This document shows positions 49,201 through 56,622 of a stretch of 64,000 nt of DNA, piece after piece. Position numbers and translations under genes: made by a program. How positions within the stretch are numbered: position 1 is the first letter of the stretch; each line of letters starts with the position of its first letter. The notes beneath the pieces are model-generated. The model did not search any database. It was not told the DNA's origin and saw nothing but the letters and a program-made list of their open reading frames with translations. This DNA comes from Bolinopsis microptera. Taxonomy: Eukaryota > Ctenophora > Tentaculata > Lobata > Bolinopsidae. The stretch is from positions 2,357,675-2,421,674 of the forward strand of contig NC_087078.1 in NCBI RefSeq assembly GCF_026151205.1, in the 5' to 3' direction.

Positions 49201-50586
49201 GGGTGAAGTCTACATTGTATCATTTGTGGAGAGAATTGGGCTGTGCCGGACAGGCCGTCTTTTACACTCCGTACTAACTTTAACATAGTGTCTAGGTACT
49301 CAAAACAATCTACTGCTAACTGAAATAAAGATCGAATAGAGAATAGCCTTGATCCTTGGTTCTTTAAATTGAGTTGTACTGATAATTTCAGTGCTGAAAT
49401 GAAATTTAAAATATACCAAATATTGGTGTTCATTAGATGATTCACAAAAGTGAACGTTGCTAAAAACCTGAAAATAAAGGTTTATGTCGTTTTCTGGTAG
49501 TTTCCACTGTTTCTCTTGTACATCGAGGTTACTGGGAAACACAGGCCACTTTCTGTGTAGGATAATCTTTTGTCTGAAGGGTAATGTAAACTGTTAACAT
49601 ACTATTTGTAGTTGGAAAATTCATAGTTCGATTCTAAGCGGCTCACAAATGACAATTGAACTGTTGACCAAAATTAAAAAGTTGTTCCAGACAATATTGT
49701 ATGCACAGTTACACGAAACCATTGAGTTCTGGCTACTGAAATGGCATATTTGTGTACATACCTAACAAGTTTGGCATATAAAGCTATGAGTAGTGGGTAT
49801 CCGCTGTCTGAGTAGTTCCAGTGTCTCCGCATCTGCTCTACTAAATCTACCCATTTTATACTCTCTCTTATCACTGTTGGGTGACCATTTACTATCACCT
49901 GAAAATGGGAAGATTGAGATTAGGTTCAATAAAAATAGGGTGACCCAGGATTAACTACATTTTCACTGTGTTCTCAAGAGACATGTCAACATAAAGCTAA
50001 TTCTAAGCCACCCTGTATCTTTTGTTTTATAGGTACACACATCCATAATGAATTCAGTGGTGCTGTTTTGCGAAGCGCACACTCAATTCAGAAAAATAAG
50101 TTCTTGCAAGAACACTTGCTATTAAGCTAGAGGTATTAAAGATAAATAAAGCAACCTTGTGGATCACAGTAACAAGTTTCCAACACACAACTGGTTTAGA
50201 CTGGTAAGGAAGGCGCTGTAACATCATCCAGAACGTTTGGGCAGTTCTCTCTTGCCAGGTGCTATGAAATGAAGGAAATCGTTGAGACTTAAAATTAAGC
50301 TTACAACTACTCAAAGCTTAAAATAAATGAAAAAAGATAATCATTATAATCACAATTTCAATTTTAGAATATCTTCTTTGATTGAATATTCACATTTCAT
50401 TGTCATTTACCTGATGGTGATTGTGCGCACATGTTTTTCTTTAGGTGGACATTCAATCTCACTGCATGCCTTGAAAAATGCCTCCTGTAACTCTTTCTCT
50501 CGTTCCACAGTAAAACTACCAGCACGTTGACCAGTTAAAGTGGATGTCATACGAGCAATGGACCCTGACCTTGAAGTACCAGCCAT
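8716..50586 (-). CDS. HIP1R: HIP1/HIP1R (Sla2 family) endocytic adaptor, whole gene
   Basis: Minus-strand gene. Coding exons in transcription order: 50586-50411, 50261-50156, 49898-49762, 49573-49468, 49319-49163, 48891-48789, 48616-48503, 45252-45119, (44332-44292), (27634-27592), 26178-26043, 25702-25588, 25298-25180, 24933-24754, 24543-24450, 23975-23884, 21106-20932, 13235-13098, 11775-11686, 11149-11045, 10147-9995, 9811-9722, 9408-9280, 8850-8716. All phases agree; the sum is 2868 nt, or 955 aa (927 without the two bracketed micro-exons). Human HIP1R has about 1068 residues. The protein has ANTH, coiled coil, then THATCH, and ends in the family-typical helix (LELENEL...HYHGDG). Family role: binds PI(4,5)P2 and clathrin light chain at coated pits and tethers F-actin. 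HIP1 versus HIP1R cannot be separated here. Introns hold a 13-kb satellite and a nested GPCR gene. Confidence 0.93.
11808..12424 (-). repeat. Pentanucleotide (GGTGA)n array upstream of a HIP1R 3' splice site
   Basis: About 120 copies of a 5-bp unit, read on the gene strand as CTCAC, with scattered variants (ggcga, gtgaa, and a ggtggataagg block recurring three times). The array starts 33 bp upstream of the exon that begins at 11775. In the gene orientation it is pyrimidine-rich and each unit matches the loose YTNAY branch-point consensus. On the opposite strand each unit resembles a 5' splice site (GGTGAG). The minus-strand frame through the array is open and runs in frame into the exon (an LTSPH-repeat peptide), which is a consequence of unit composition and is unlikely to be coding. 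Confidence 0.9.
13241..13338 (-). repeat. 16-bp AT-rich tandem repeat touching a HIP1R acceptor
   Basis: About six copies of gggtaattatataatt begin a few bases upstream of the AG acceptor at 13236-13237 (gene strand). On the gene strand the unit supplies AATTATATAATTACCC, an AT-rich run just before the short pyrimidine tract CGTTTCAG. Confidence 0.9.
13339..19475. other. HIP1R intron sequence between the 13235 exon and the nested GPCR
   Basis: AT-rich intron without recognised genes. Short open stretches show no family signal or splice-phase continuity. A purine-rich GA run lies near 14915-14943. At 18495-18680 a G-rich start (caggggtgtacgaatgggg) followed by runs with aaattttcg and cgcgac motifs looks like an eroded DNA-transposon fragment, but no matching second end was found. 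Confidence 0.4.
19476..20763 (+). CDS. Orphan class A (rhodopsin-like) GPCR nested antisense in a HIP1R intron
   Basis: Two coding exons: 19476-19630 (ATG at 19476), then an acceptor at either 19742 (exon from 19743; 391 aa) or 19772 (exon from 19773; 381 aa), to TAG at 20761. Both acceptors keep frame. Seven hydrophobic segments are visible: TM1 with the GN motif (FFGNAGVLF); TM2; TM3 opening with a Cys (PWCAIQGF) that pairs with an ECL2 Cys (LLSCRL); TM4; TM5 with the typical Pro (FILPLI); TM6 with CYLP where CWxP is usual; TM7 with NPFLY (NPxxY). Helix 8 and a roughly 100-residue Ser/Thr-rich tail follow. The DRY position before the ALRHP segment reads YKV, so the canonical Asp-Arg pair is missing. 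There is no Lys at the opsin retinal position in TM7. The ligand is unknown. HIP1R runs on the opposite strand. Confidence 0.88.
20932..26178 (-). CDS. HIP1R: HIP1R central coiled-coil and linker exons
   Basis: Exons 26178-26043, 25702-25588, 25298-25180, 24933-24754, 24543-24450, 23975-23884 and 21106-20932 encode about residues 372-676. The first five are rich in E, K, Q and L in heptad-like order. The segment CEKLKQAYGNLRQEHINLIR aligns with the conserved human block around KLKEKYSELVQNHADLLR, the region that in HIP1/HIP1R dimerises and contacts clathrin light chain. The following exons carry helices leading to the THATCH domain (ITSFVTALE at the end). All introns are GT-AG and the phases match throughout. 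The 26178 acceptor is embedded at the edge of an 18-bp tandem array. Confidence 0.93.
22315..23048 (+). mobile_element. 5'-truncated LINE: reverse transcriptase C-terminus plus 3' UTR
   Basis: From about 22319 to the stop at 22562-22564, one frame reads the typical end of a CR1/L2/Jockey-like ORF2 (SSIPPGSAISKSYFYR, then WNRLPLSLRE, then VFKSELIKHIW). About 480 bp of 3' UTR follow, ending in a short A-rich tail (aataaaaaaaag near 23036-23047). The reverse-transcriptase catalytic part is absent, so the copy is dead. It lies in the HIP1R intron between the 23975 and 21106 exons, opposite to that gene. A related tail is at 1150-1358. Confidence 0.7.
26179..26266 (-). repeat. 18-bp tandem array (five units) abutting a HIP1R acceptor
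   Basis: Five copies of an 18-bp unit (plus strand gaaacagtcattacttgt). On the gene strand each unit ends TTTCACAAG, a possible weak acceptor, and the true acceptor TTTCAG at 26179-26184 looks like an edited unit. The frame of the downstream exon is open through the array (peptide unit MTVSQV). Confidence 0.9.
26267..26960 (-). repeat. Degenerate remains of the 18-bp array
   Basis: Between two homogeneous blocks lie many broken units (gtgaaacatcatta, ctgtgacagtcatg, cttgtgaacgtcat and similar) with substitutions and indels. This suggests an older array whose edges were later re-amplified. No coding exon was recognised. Confidence 0.65.
26961..27528 (-). repeat. Homogeneous 18-bp tandem array, about 30 copies
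   Basis: Near-identical copies of the same 18-bp unit as at 26179-26266, with occasional gggatt variants for gtcatt. Both strands are open through the block (MTVSQV and KQSLLV peptide repeats) because the unit length is a multiple of three. I treat these as non-coding intron sequence. Confidence 0.92.
27592..27634 (-). CDS. HIP1R: Candidate 43-nt HIP1R micro-exon
   Basis: On the gene strand a strong pyrimidine tract and acceptor (atcctctggtccctag) is followed by 43 nt that read openly in phase 0 (GQLTPGQRKITDCQ) and end CAAG|GTTTG. It accepts from the phase-0 end of the 44292 candidate exon and delivers phase 1, as the 26178 exon needs. The 41-nt and 43-nt exons together add 84 nt, so skipping both also preserves frame. 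The peptide is not clearly HIP1-like, so this is a candidate only. Confidence 0.45.
27635..30542. other. HIP1R intron sequence between micro-exon and satellite
   Basis: AT-rich intron with no recognised gene. It holds a short tandem run at 28280-28365 (units of tatctatgacgta) and several isolated CACGTG motifs (for example 27893, 29741 and 30229). Small open stretches have no family resemblance. Confidence 0.45.
28280..28365 (+). repeat. Short tandem run of tatctatgacgta-like units
   Basis: About five related 12-14 bp units with an AT-palindromic interruption (attatatatattatata). Confidence 0.7.
30543..43653. repeat. 13.1-kb satellite of about 300 units, each with GTCACGTGAC
   Basis: A continuous head-to-tail array fills this part of a HIP1R intron. 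The unit is 43 bp, or 41 bp when one CT of ttattctctcat is missing; two copies are shorter. Each unit carries ataaacatGTCACGTGAC followed by agtcactgaccac. The CACGTG core is retained in almost all copies. Variation sits mainly elsewhere (accagtc/actagtc, caccttatt/cacattatt/cgccttatt/catcttatt). Block duplications are visible: rare variants gaacagtc (36331 and 37269) and ccaaattatt (36771 and 37709) repeat at the same 938-bp offset. There is no coding potential. GTCACGTGAC equals the CLEAR element (TFEB/TFE3/MITF) and also fits the yeast CDEI consensus. Confidence 0.98.
43654..44291. other. HIP1R intron flank with a 10-bp quadruplet repeat
   Basis: After the satellite ends in tcttatactagtac, the sequence is unique and AT-rich. 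Four copies of tgtaccatag occupy 43921-43960, and aaaagcggtcaattaa occurs twice near 44229-44268. No other exon was recognised. Confidence 0.5.
44292..44332 (-). CDS. HIP1R: Candidate 41-nt HIP1R micro-exon (coiled-coil start)
   Basis: On the gene strand a pyrimidine-rich stretch ending atcaaacag precedes 41 nt that, joined in phase 1 to the preceding exon, read LLREVERRTKELAIQTGDL. This is a natural continuation of the coiled coil that starts at LIQQLLREV and parallels human LIERLYREISGLKAQ. The donor is CTG|GTTAAC. Splice signals and frame fit, but the exon is tiny and skipping both micro-exons also keeps frame. Confidence 0.5.
44806..45085 (+). repeat. (CAAA)n microsatellite beside a HIP1R donor
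   Basis: About 55 pure CAAA units followed by CACA-interrupted units. On the gene strand this is a TTTG/TGTG-rich run that begins about 35 nt after the donor of the 45252-45119 exon. The apparent 100-180 residue ORFs on either strand are artefacts of the repeat. Confidence 0.97.
45119..45252 (-). CDS. HIP1R: HIP1R exon linking ANTH to coiled coil
   Basis: This exon accepts from the phase-2 end of the 48503 exon (AG|A) and reads RPRDPEPAVDELVQIEGG, then a Ser/Gly/Glu/Pro linker, then DRDELIQQLLREV, which matches the start of the HIP1 coiled coil (human DHLIERLYREI). Two donors are possible: after GAG at 45123 (phase 0) or after GTGG at 45119 (phase 1). The second is preferred because it keeps LLREV and fits either downstream path. 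The first residues of the exon derive from the last unit of the adjoining 30-bp minisatellite. Confidence 0.85.
45242..46150 (-). repeat. 30-bp minisatellite, about 31 copies, each a 3' splice-site module
   Basis: Units of 29-31 bp (plus strand tcacgtggtctgggggttag then gagcagttag). On the gene strand each unit reads CTAACTGCTCCTAACCCCCAG followed by ACCACGTGA: branch-point-like CTAAC, a C-rich tract, and CAG. The HIP1R acceptor at 45253-45254 is the final member. Each unit also contains the E-box CACGTG. Confidence 0.95.
46231..46330 (+). repeat. 20-bp tandem repeat, five perfect copies
   Basis: Five identical copies of ttagatatcaggagtaaagg in the HIP1R intron between the 48503 and 45252 exons. 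Confidence 0.97.
46635..46717 (+). other. Exon-like C-rich island (polyproline on plus, G-rich on minus)
   Basis: This 83-bp island in an AT-rich intron is bounded on the plus strand by a fair acceptor (aaatgtttccag) and donor (ATG|gtaata). It reads openly as a proline-rich peptide (KPPPPRPTPPPPPP...). On the minus strand, which is the HIP1R transcript, it is a run of GGAGG/GGCGG tracts able to form a G-quadruplex. No flanking plus-strand exons were found, so I do not call it a gene. Confidence 0.35.
46868..47850 (-). repeat. 20-bp minisatellite, about 49 copies, with ordered variants
   Basis: The unit is tgctgcacaatgcacagtaa with the second triplet ctg, ttg or ccg. The variants recur in the order ccg-ttg-ctg-ctg(-ctg), showing a higher-order period of 80-100 bp. 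Because 20 is not a multiple of three and the unit has no stop on the minus strand, all three minus frames stay open for over 330 codons. These ORFs are artefacts. The array lies in the HIP1R intron between the 48503 and 45252 exons. Confidence 0.95.
48380..48497 (+). repeat. 11-12 bp actctaataa repeat next to a HIP1R donor
   Basis: About ten units of actctaataa/actctaacaa, including a duplicated block of some 60 bp, end 5 bp from the GT donor at 48501-48502. Confidence 0.85.
48503..50586 (-). CDS. HIP1R: HIP1R ANTH-domain exons, N-terminus
   Basis: Seven exons (50586-50411, 50261-50156, 49898-49762, 49573-49468, 49319-49163, 48891-48789, 48616-48503) encode about residues 1-299. The start ATG (50586-50584) follows a likely 5'-UTR acceptor (cattttag). 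The ANTH fold is recognised from KEKHVRTITI, AQTFWMMLQRLP, VVCWKLVTVIHK, NGHPTVIRESIKW, SGYPLLIALYAKLV, DCFEYLDTML, CRLHPYICIVPES and YYTDCQGIRYI, in the order found in human HIP1R. In the family this domain binds PI(4,5)P2 at the plasma membrane. All introns are GT-AG with matching phases. Confidence 0.95.
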
Positions 50587-51269
50587 CCTATTCCTAAAAT
50601 GAAATGAAATGAAATATAACTTTTAAAACGGAGTTTAAATGAAGCAGAGAGCACATTGACCAGAATTTAATCCAGCTGTTACAACTAATTTGACTGTAGG
50701 TACTCATGTGAGTATTAAAGAATGATTAGTTGTATGTTCAAATAAATTTCTCTAAATAAGCTTCTGTAATTTTCTTTGTCTCAAAGCTTAAACGCTGGTG
50801 GTGCTGAGTGTGGGCTTCCTTTTTTAGAAATGGTAGTACTTCAGAGGTATCCTTTATGTGGCAGGAAACTAGGGCCGGGCTTATGCTGCTACATAGCTAA
50901 AGCAGTGGAGGGGGTGGGCTTCTCTGGGATATAACACATTCTTAAGCAGAATAGCACTATATTCCGACACATTGGCGTTACCCTCAGTACCTGACTGGGT
51001 CAATAAAGCAGTCAAGCTTCACAAATGCATATATGTTATGTTGAGCATTCTCGACCAACAAATGGGAACTCCCACAATGAAAGTTCTCAAATCTATCAAT
51101 TCTCATCAGACGATTAACACAAACAGTTACACGGACAAAAGTTAGACGAACGTGAATTATATTGAAGAGTTATTGCCCACTTTAAGGGGGCGGTTGTTAA
51201 CTTTTTTTTATTTTTTTATCTCAACACTTATTTTACTTCGGACATTCCAACAGCCACATTGTTACACAA

Positions 51270-51514
51270 GTGTGTAACCAGCCAATTACAGGAAGCCGAA
51301 GGATTCAATTATACATTAGGCCAGTGACGGTTAAGGTAATGTGTACCATACTTTCTTCGCCCGAGACTTTGCTGCAATGGGCAGCTCCTCATTTAACCAT
51401 CGCACCCGATTTCTCGAGTATTTGGCTGAGTGGACCGGGGGGCTGCATAGTCGGGAATCGAACCTGGTACCTCAAGCAATACCAGGAGGATTAACCAACT
51501 GAGCCACTAAGCCG
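51270..51514 (-). mobile_element. tRNA-derived SINE
   Basis: On the minus strand, 51514-51447 folds as a tRNA-like head with an A box (TGGCTCAGTTGG, 51506-51495) and a B box (GGTTCGATTCC, 51464-51454), the internal RNA polymerase III promoter. A unique, non-tRNA body continues to about 51270. The clover-leaf lacks a clean acceptor stem and CCA context, so this is a SINE and not a tRNA gene. The downstream boundary is approximate. Confidence 0.7.
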
Positions 51515-52087
51515 TTAAACTACTTCAATTATTATAAATATGATCTACTAGCAAGATGATAATAACCTTATAACCTAATAATATCAGGGCAGTATCCTCA
51601 AAATACAGGTTGTAGCCAACAAAAACAAAATTTTCCTTCAAACAAGACAGTTCAGCGAAAATTCGATCACAGATGTAGCGCTCGATTTTAAAAGCTAACT
51701 TACAACAAATATTTGTTAACTGTTTAGTTAATGCGGCACGAATAAATTAATTATTAACGATTGCAGCTTTCTGTGTACATGCTTATACGTTTTTTATGAG
51801 TAAGCTGTGGGATTGTGAAAGTAAGCTATACCAATTTATTTTTACACTGATTTCGAATAAGACCTATTATTACATAGCATAAAAACCATTTCTTTACGAG
51901 TTATGATCAGCAAATAACCATTTTTGTCAAACGCGCGCAGGTGACAGGCTTGTAAATTTGTGTATTTGGAAAATAAGGGATTTAAATCTTTTAAAACATT
52001 TAATGCAAAGTTTTAATATTTCGAGAATGGACAAGAAAGCGGTGCACGCTACTTCAAAAAATTAAATTAAGACTAGAGTATCAGCCT

Positions 52088-52425
52088 TTGACCATTGTTA
52101 ATGGTCTGGCCCGGCGCGCGCTACTTCGTAGCACTTGCCATCGGGCAATTTCGAGAAGAAAGCGGTGCGCGCTACTTCGAAGAAATTTATTGTATCACGT
52201 GGTGACCCCCACTGTCGCTTCACTATAGAGTTTCTACGATACAGGCGGGTCATACAACGTATGACAAAAAATTTAGACGAGTAACATCCGTCAATATTTG
52301 ACGGATGTTACTCGTCTAAATTTCTTCGAAGTAGCGCGCGCCGCTTTCTTCTCGAAATGTTGGCCCGATGGCACGAGCAACGAAGTAGCGCGCGCCGGGC
52401 CAGATCATTAACAATGGTCAAGTCA
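52088..52425. mobile_element. Fold-back element with about 100-bp inverted arms
   Basis: The left arm (52096-52190; ccattgttaatggtctggcc ... cgctacttcgaagaaattt) is matched in inverse orientation by the right arm (52317-52423). Inside, the right half begins with a perfect inverted pair of about 26 bp (aatttagacgagtaacatcc and its inverse, roughly 52268-52322). A further partial copy of the inner end occurs at 53750-53790. No coding capacity. It is probably a MITE or other non-autonomous DNA transposon, possibly one inserted in another. Confidence 0.7.
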
Positions 52426-52466
52426 ATATCAGCCTAAGAATTGAGAATCGAGCGTGCTAAATCACT

Positions 52467-53730
52467 TTGTAGCGCGATGCACTACTGGGTCGCGCGCGCA
52501 ATAATAATGCTTCTCGCAACCTTCGGTAGATCGGCAAGATGCACCACTGTGCCTCACCGAGCTGCGAAGGATTGACATCGTGAATCAAAAATCACTCTAC
52601 AGTAGATCTTCGAGATTGTTCAAAAAGGGCCCCCGACAGTTAAAACCAACTTCGATCGATGTATTTTCGGACGCTGATTCCGAATCACCCCCATGACATG
52701 GGGTTAAAATGCTCCCCTAACGAGATATTGTCGAAAAACTGTTTCGATCACGTGATATGACCGTATAAGGAAGTTAGTCTAATATCTATGATCTAGTTAG
52801 GGTTAGGGTTTCAGCTTGTAGCGCGATGCACTACTGGGTCGCGCGCGCATCAAATAATGCTTCTCGGCGAGATGATCGGCGAGATGCGAAGGATTGACAT
52901 CGTTGTTAAGGATTGGGTTAGGGTTAGGGTTGGGATCAGATTAGAGGGTTAGGGTTTCGAATAGTCGTTCAGGACCAGCTAGAGAAGGGGTTGAAAAAGT
53001 CACGTGACAGTCGAGTGTAGAGTGATTAATCATCATCCCCTAAGAATGGTGTTTCAGGTAAACAATGCGTTTGACTACCAAGTTGGGTTTACCTGGGGAC
53101 CTCATGCTATTATATTTATGTTCATAATCATCCGAATCAATCAATCCGAATCAATCAATCCAAATGAATCCGAATCAATCCGTATAGAAATTAGGCCGAA
53201 TGACAGGCTGAGCGCCGCCCAGTAAAGTTGGGTAGTTTGTAGTTTTGCATATAATATGTATTTATCTTGATCAATTTCGAACAGGCTTGCTAACTTTCCC
53301 TGCGCAAGTGTGAAGTGCGCGTACTTTCACTTTGCGGGTAGACGGTAAAATTAAAATTGTGAATTGCAGTTTGAACCGCTCTGTGTAACTGTAAGGAAAT
53401 ATATTAATATTACTATTAGTTTTTTAACTTTGATAAGTCTGCAAAGTCACGTGGCCTCGTTACCATCGGCATCATGCATGCGTCAATAAATAAAGTTAAG
53501 TATAAGTATTAAGTAAAGTATTTTATAAAACAGTAATTTGTATTTTCATTCGATTTTATTTCTCTTTATAATTATAGTTATACGGTTCACGGTTTGTACA
53601 TTGTAGCGCGATGTACTACTGTGTACTGGGCCGCGCATCAAATAATGCTTCTCACAACTCAGTAGATCGGCGAGATGTACCACTGGGCCTCGCTGAGCTG
53701 CGAAGGCCAAGGATTGACATCGTGAATCAA
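52467..53730 (+). repeat. Three dispersed copies of a roughly 100-bp GC-rich repeat
   Basis: Copies at about 52467-52590, 52816-52905 and 53603-53730 share tagcgcgatgcactactggg, then a CGCGCG run, aataatgcttctc, a cggcgagatg-type block and gaaggattgacatcgt. Spacing is irregular, so these are dispersed and not a tandem array. Confidence 0.8.
52797..52955 (+). repeat. Short interstitial telomere-like TTAGGG stretches
   Basis: Degenerate and perfect TTAGGG units occur at about 52798-52810, 52915-52940 and 52945-52957 (for example gggttagggttagggtt). They are too few for a telomere; they match the metazoan telomeric hexamer. Confidence 0.7.
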
Positions 53731-54669
53731 TTACACGGTATACATGAATTTGACGGATGTTACTCGTCTAAATTTCTTCGAAGTAGTGCCCGAGGCAAGT
53801 AATGAGTAAACTTAAAGTGCTCCGAAGTAGTGCGCAATGGGCACTAACAATTATGGACAAACATGAATTCATACTTCGTGTTTTGGATGAACACATCGCT
53901 CAAAGAAAGATTTAATTTTCTAACTGATTTGCGGTTGACACATGATCTGCGAATGGACTAATTTTTAATTTGTATTGTTGCGGTCAGCTCAAATTTAATA
54001 TGCGGGTACATACCTTTATGAAGAGAAACCCCGCCCGTGGGAGACTTACAACGATCAACCAAATAGTTTTCGTTACAAGACTTTAATTTTTAATTTGATA
54101 GATTTTGTCTGGGCTAACCACTACCGTTTGCTTTGTTCGTGGCCCATCCATTCTGCATTCGGTTGATCGAGATCGTGGTAATACTTTAGATCGTGGTAAT
54201 ACTTTAGATAGAGATTACTAATTAGAGTCACCTTAGGAGACAAACTTTCCCGATCCCTGGTAACTGGTAACTAATTATTGTACTTGTAGTGAGGAAATCC
54301 ACAAATTGGTTGAAGTTTAACAGTATAATTATAAATTATGCGGAGTTATGTTAATAAAATAAAACCAGTATTTGAATGTGAGCCATGGAATTTTTAAAAT
54401 TATTAACATTTTGTTACAACTCATATTTATAAGACAAACACTAAAATTTTCAATTCGTTATTATTAATTTTAACTGTCGGCATTTAAAATCTATAACTTT
54501 AAAAATCAAAGCCACGCCTCTCAGGTAACGGTCTTCTGCCGCACTGATCTAAATCTTAACTCTTCTGAAAAGTGAAAAAACAAAATATATACGGTTCGCA
54601 AATGAGAATTCAATGTTCGCTGAAAAAAGTCGTAAATGAACCTCGAATGACTATTAATTACTTTAACCC

Positions 54670-54750
54670 ACCACACCACTTCAGGTTACACTTAATGTTA
54701 CACTTCAGGTTACACTTTATGTAACACTTCAGGTTACACTTTATGTTCCC
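54670..54750 (+). repeat. GGTTACACTT-type short repeat
   Basis: Four to five near-copies of caggttacacttTatgt-like 20-22 bp units. Confidence 0.75.
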
Positions 54751-55059
54751 TCAAAGTGGCATTAATAGAGCGTCCGGGCTTTAATTTCTAATCGATATTC
54801 ATATCCAATATTATTCATAAACCAGCACACGATAAAATTAATATTTTAAACTCAATTTTACATTTAACTGTCAGTAAAATTATTGGAAAACACGGTTACC
54901 ATGATGGGCAACCAGTTTCGGTTACTGAAATTGTGCAACATATTCTGGATAAATCAAAGGATCATATAATTGAAAGTGATTGAAAGATTGGATTAAAGAG
55001 TTTCCCGCGGTCCAATCCACCTTCACGCGGCTCTCATACTTTCAACTCCCCATGCTGAT

Positions 55060-55230
55060 GTAATCTCACCGGTAACACGGTACCGACGTATCACCAAGGT
55101 GACACGGTGCTTTCGTCACCATGTAAACAGTAACACGGTGCTTAATGCACATCACCTTGGTCAAAAGTGCTTGAATGTGTCACCATGGTGACAAAGTGCT
55201 TGCTCAGTACCATGCTACCACGGTGCTTCA
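55060..55230 (+). repeat. Degenerate CACGGTGCTT / CACCAAGGTGAC repeat cluster
   Basis: The motif acggtgctt occurs about five times, interleaved with self-complementary tcaccaaggtgac and tcaccatggtgac stretches. Units are irregularly spaced. Confidence 0.6.
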
Positions 55231-55461
55231 TAAAAAGCTGATTCTGCCGAACTGAGAGAATAATAATCACCCGTTCATTATACTGTTCACAACATTATTA
55301 AAACGTTTTAAATTTTTCGTTCCCTTTTAGAAGTAGGGGTCTTGTTGCAAGATTTTACGGCATTTAAAACGGTATTAGATTTAAATAAATTATTATAACC
55401 AAAAATTAATTAAAGATTGATCATCGGAAACAATTCTACAAATACCAACACATTATCTGAT

Positions 55462-55475
55462 GTTGCCATGGCAAC
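55462..55475. promoter_or_regulatory. Perfect RFX-type palindrome
   Basis: GTTGCCATGGCAAC is a perfect 14-bp palindrome matching the RFX X-box. It lies in the intergenic region between HIP1R and the MIDEAS-type gene. Function is inferred from the motif only. Confidence 0.4.
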
Positions 55476-55849
55476 GTTACAGGCTTGCCATAACAACATG
55501 TCCACCCTTGAATCGCGGCATCAGATGTTAACTTGATCAAGATGATCGGAACAGATGGCCGTGGGGTCTTTACCATTTCAATCGTTACGAAATGCTATTT
55601 TTTAGCGATATCAGTGACTTGTCAAAACTATAAAACATAGCATTTCGTAGGACTGTGCAACTCAATTTGTCACATAGTTACATTGCTCTTCCTTGATTAC
55701 CGTACCTTGAACTCGGAATGGAGGTCAGTAATGCAAACCCGATCATTGTATGCCAAAATTTGTATCAATAAACTGCTTGGAGTTGTACTTGATATCGGAC
55801 CTTTGGATTTACATCCCTGACTAACGTTGAGACACCGATATCCTACTCG

Positions 55850-56345
55850 CCTGAGTGGTAACTACTAGTCACCAGTCTGGTAACTACCAGTAACCAGTCT
55901 GGTAACTACCAGTAACTAGTCTGGTAACTACCAGTAACCAGTCTGGTAACTACTAGTAACCAGTCTGGTAACTACTAGTAACCAGTCTGGTAACTACTAG
56001 TCACCAGTCTGGTAACTACTAGTAACCAGTCTGGTAACTACTAGTAACCAGTCTGGCAACTGCTAGTAACCAGTCCAGTAACTACTAGTAACCAGTCTGG
56101 TAACTACTAGTAACCAGCCTAGTAACTACTAGTCACCAGTATAGTAACTACTAGTCACCAGTCTGGTAACTACTAGTAACCAGTCCGGTAACTACTAGTG
56201 AATAGTCCGGTAACTACTAGTAACCAGTCTGGTAACTACTAGTAACCAGTCTGGTAACTACTAGTAACCAGTCTGGCAACTGCTAGTAACCAGTCCAGTA
56301 ACTACTAGTAACCAGTCTGGTAACTACTAGTAACCAGCGTGGTAA
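55850..56345 (+). repeat. 22-bp minisatellite, about 22 copies
   Basis: The unit is ggtaactactagtaaccagt plus ct, nearly self-complementary around ACTAGT. Variants (accag for actag, tcacc for taacc, cggt for tggt) recur, and a block of about six units appears duplicated. Confidence 0.92.
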
Positions 56346-56622
56346 CTATAACATACCCCCAGTGGAGGTCCCAAAACTGTATGTTTTATGTAAACATATC
56401 GAGTTGTATCTATTGGTAAAGTGTAACCCAATAAGCATGAAAGTCGTATTGATCTGACACCGCGACGTAATGACAGCCAACTCAATTAATTAACATATTC
56501 AAATATTGTACGGCAGGTAGCTGTCCGTGTGTTATTCTCGGCAACACTAAAAATAAACTGCTCGACTCCCACGAGCCGGTAAAAGTTAAAACTCTGAAAT
56601 AAAAACAGTTAAGAACTTTACG

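Larger units (their letters stand above)
50595..56622. other. Upstream region of HIP1R and 3' flank of the MIDEAS-type gene
   Basis: No coding exon was recognised. The region is crowded with dispersed repeats: a tRNA-derived SINE (about 51270-51514), a fold-back element (52088-52425), three copies of a roughly 100-bp GC-rich repeat (52467-53730), TTAGGG-like stretches, a GGTTACACTT repeat (54670-54750), a CACGGTG-rich segment (55060-55230) and a 22-bp minisatellite (55850-56345). The HIP1R promoter and 5' UTR should lie in its first part, but no TATA box or CpG-rich start could be fixed. Confidence 0.5.

Noticed and set aside
51447..51514. Functional tRNA gene
   Set aside because: A and B boxes are present, but the acceptor stem is poor and a long non-tRNA body follows, as in a SINE.
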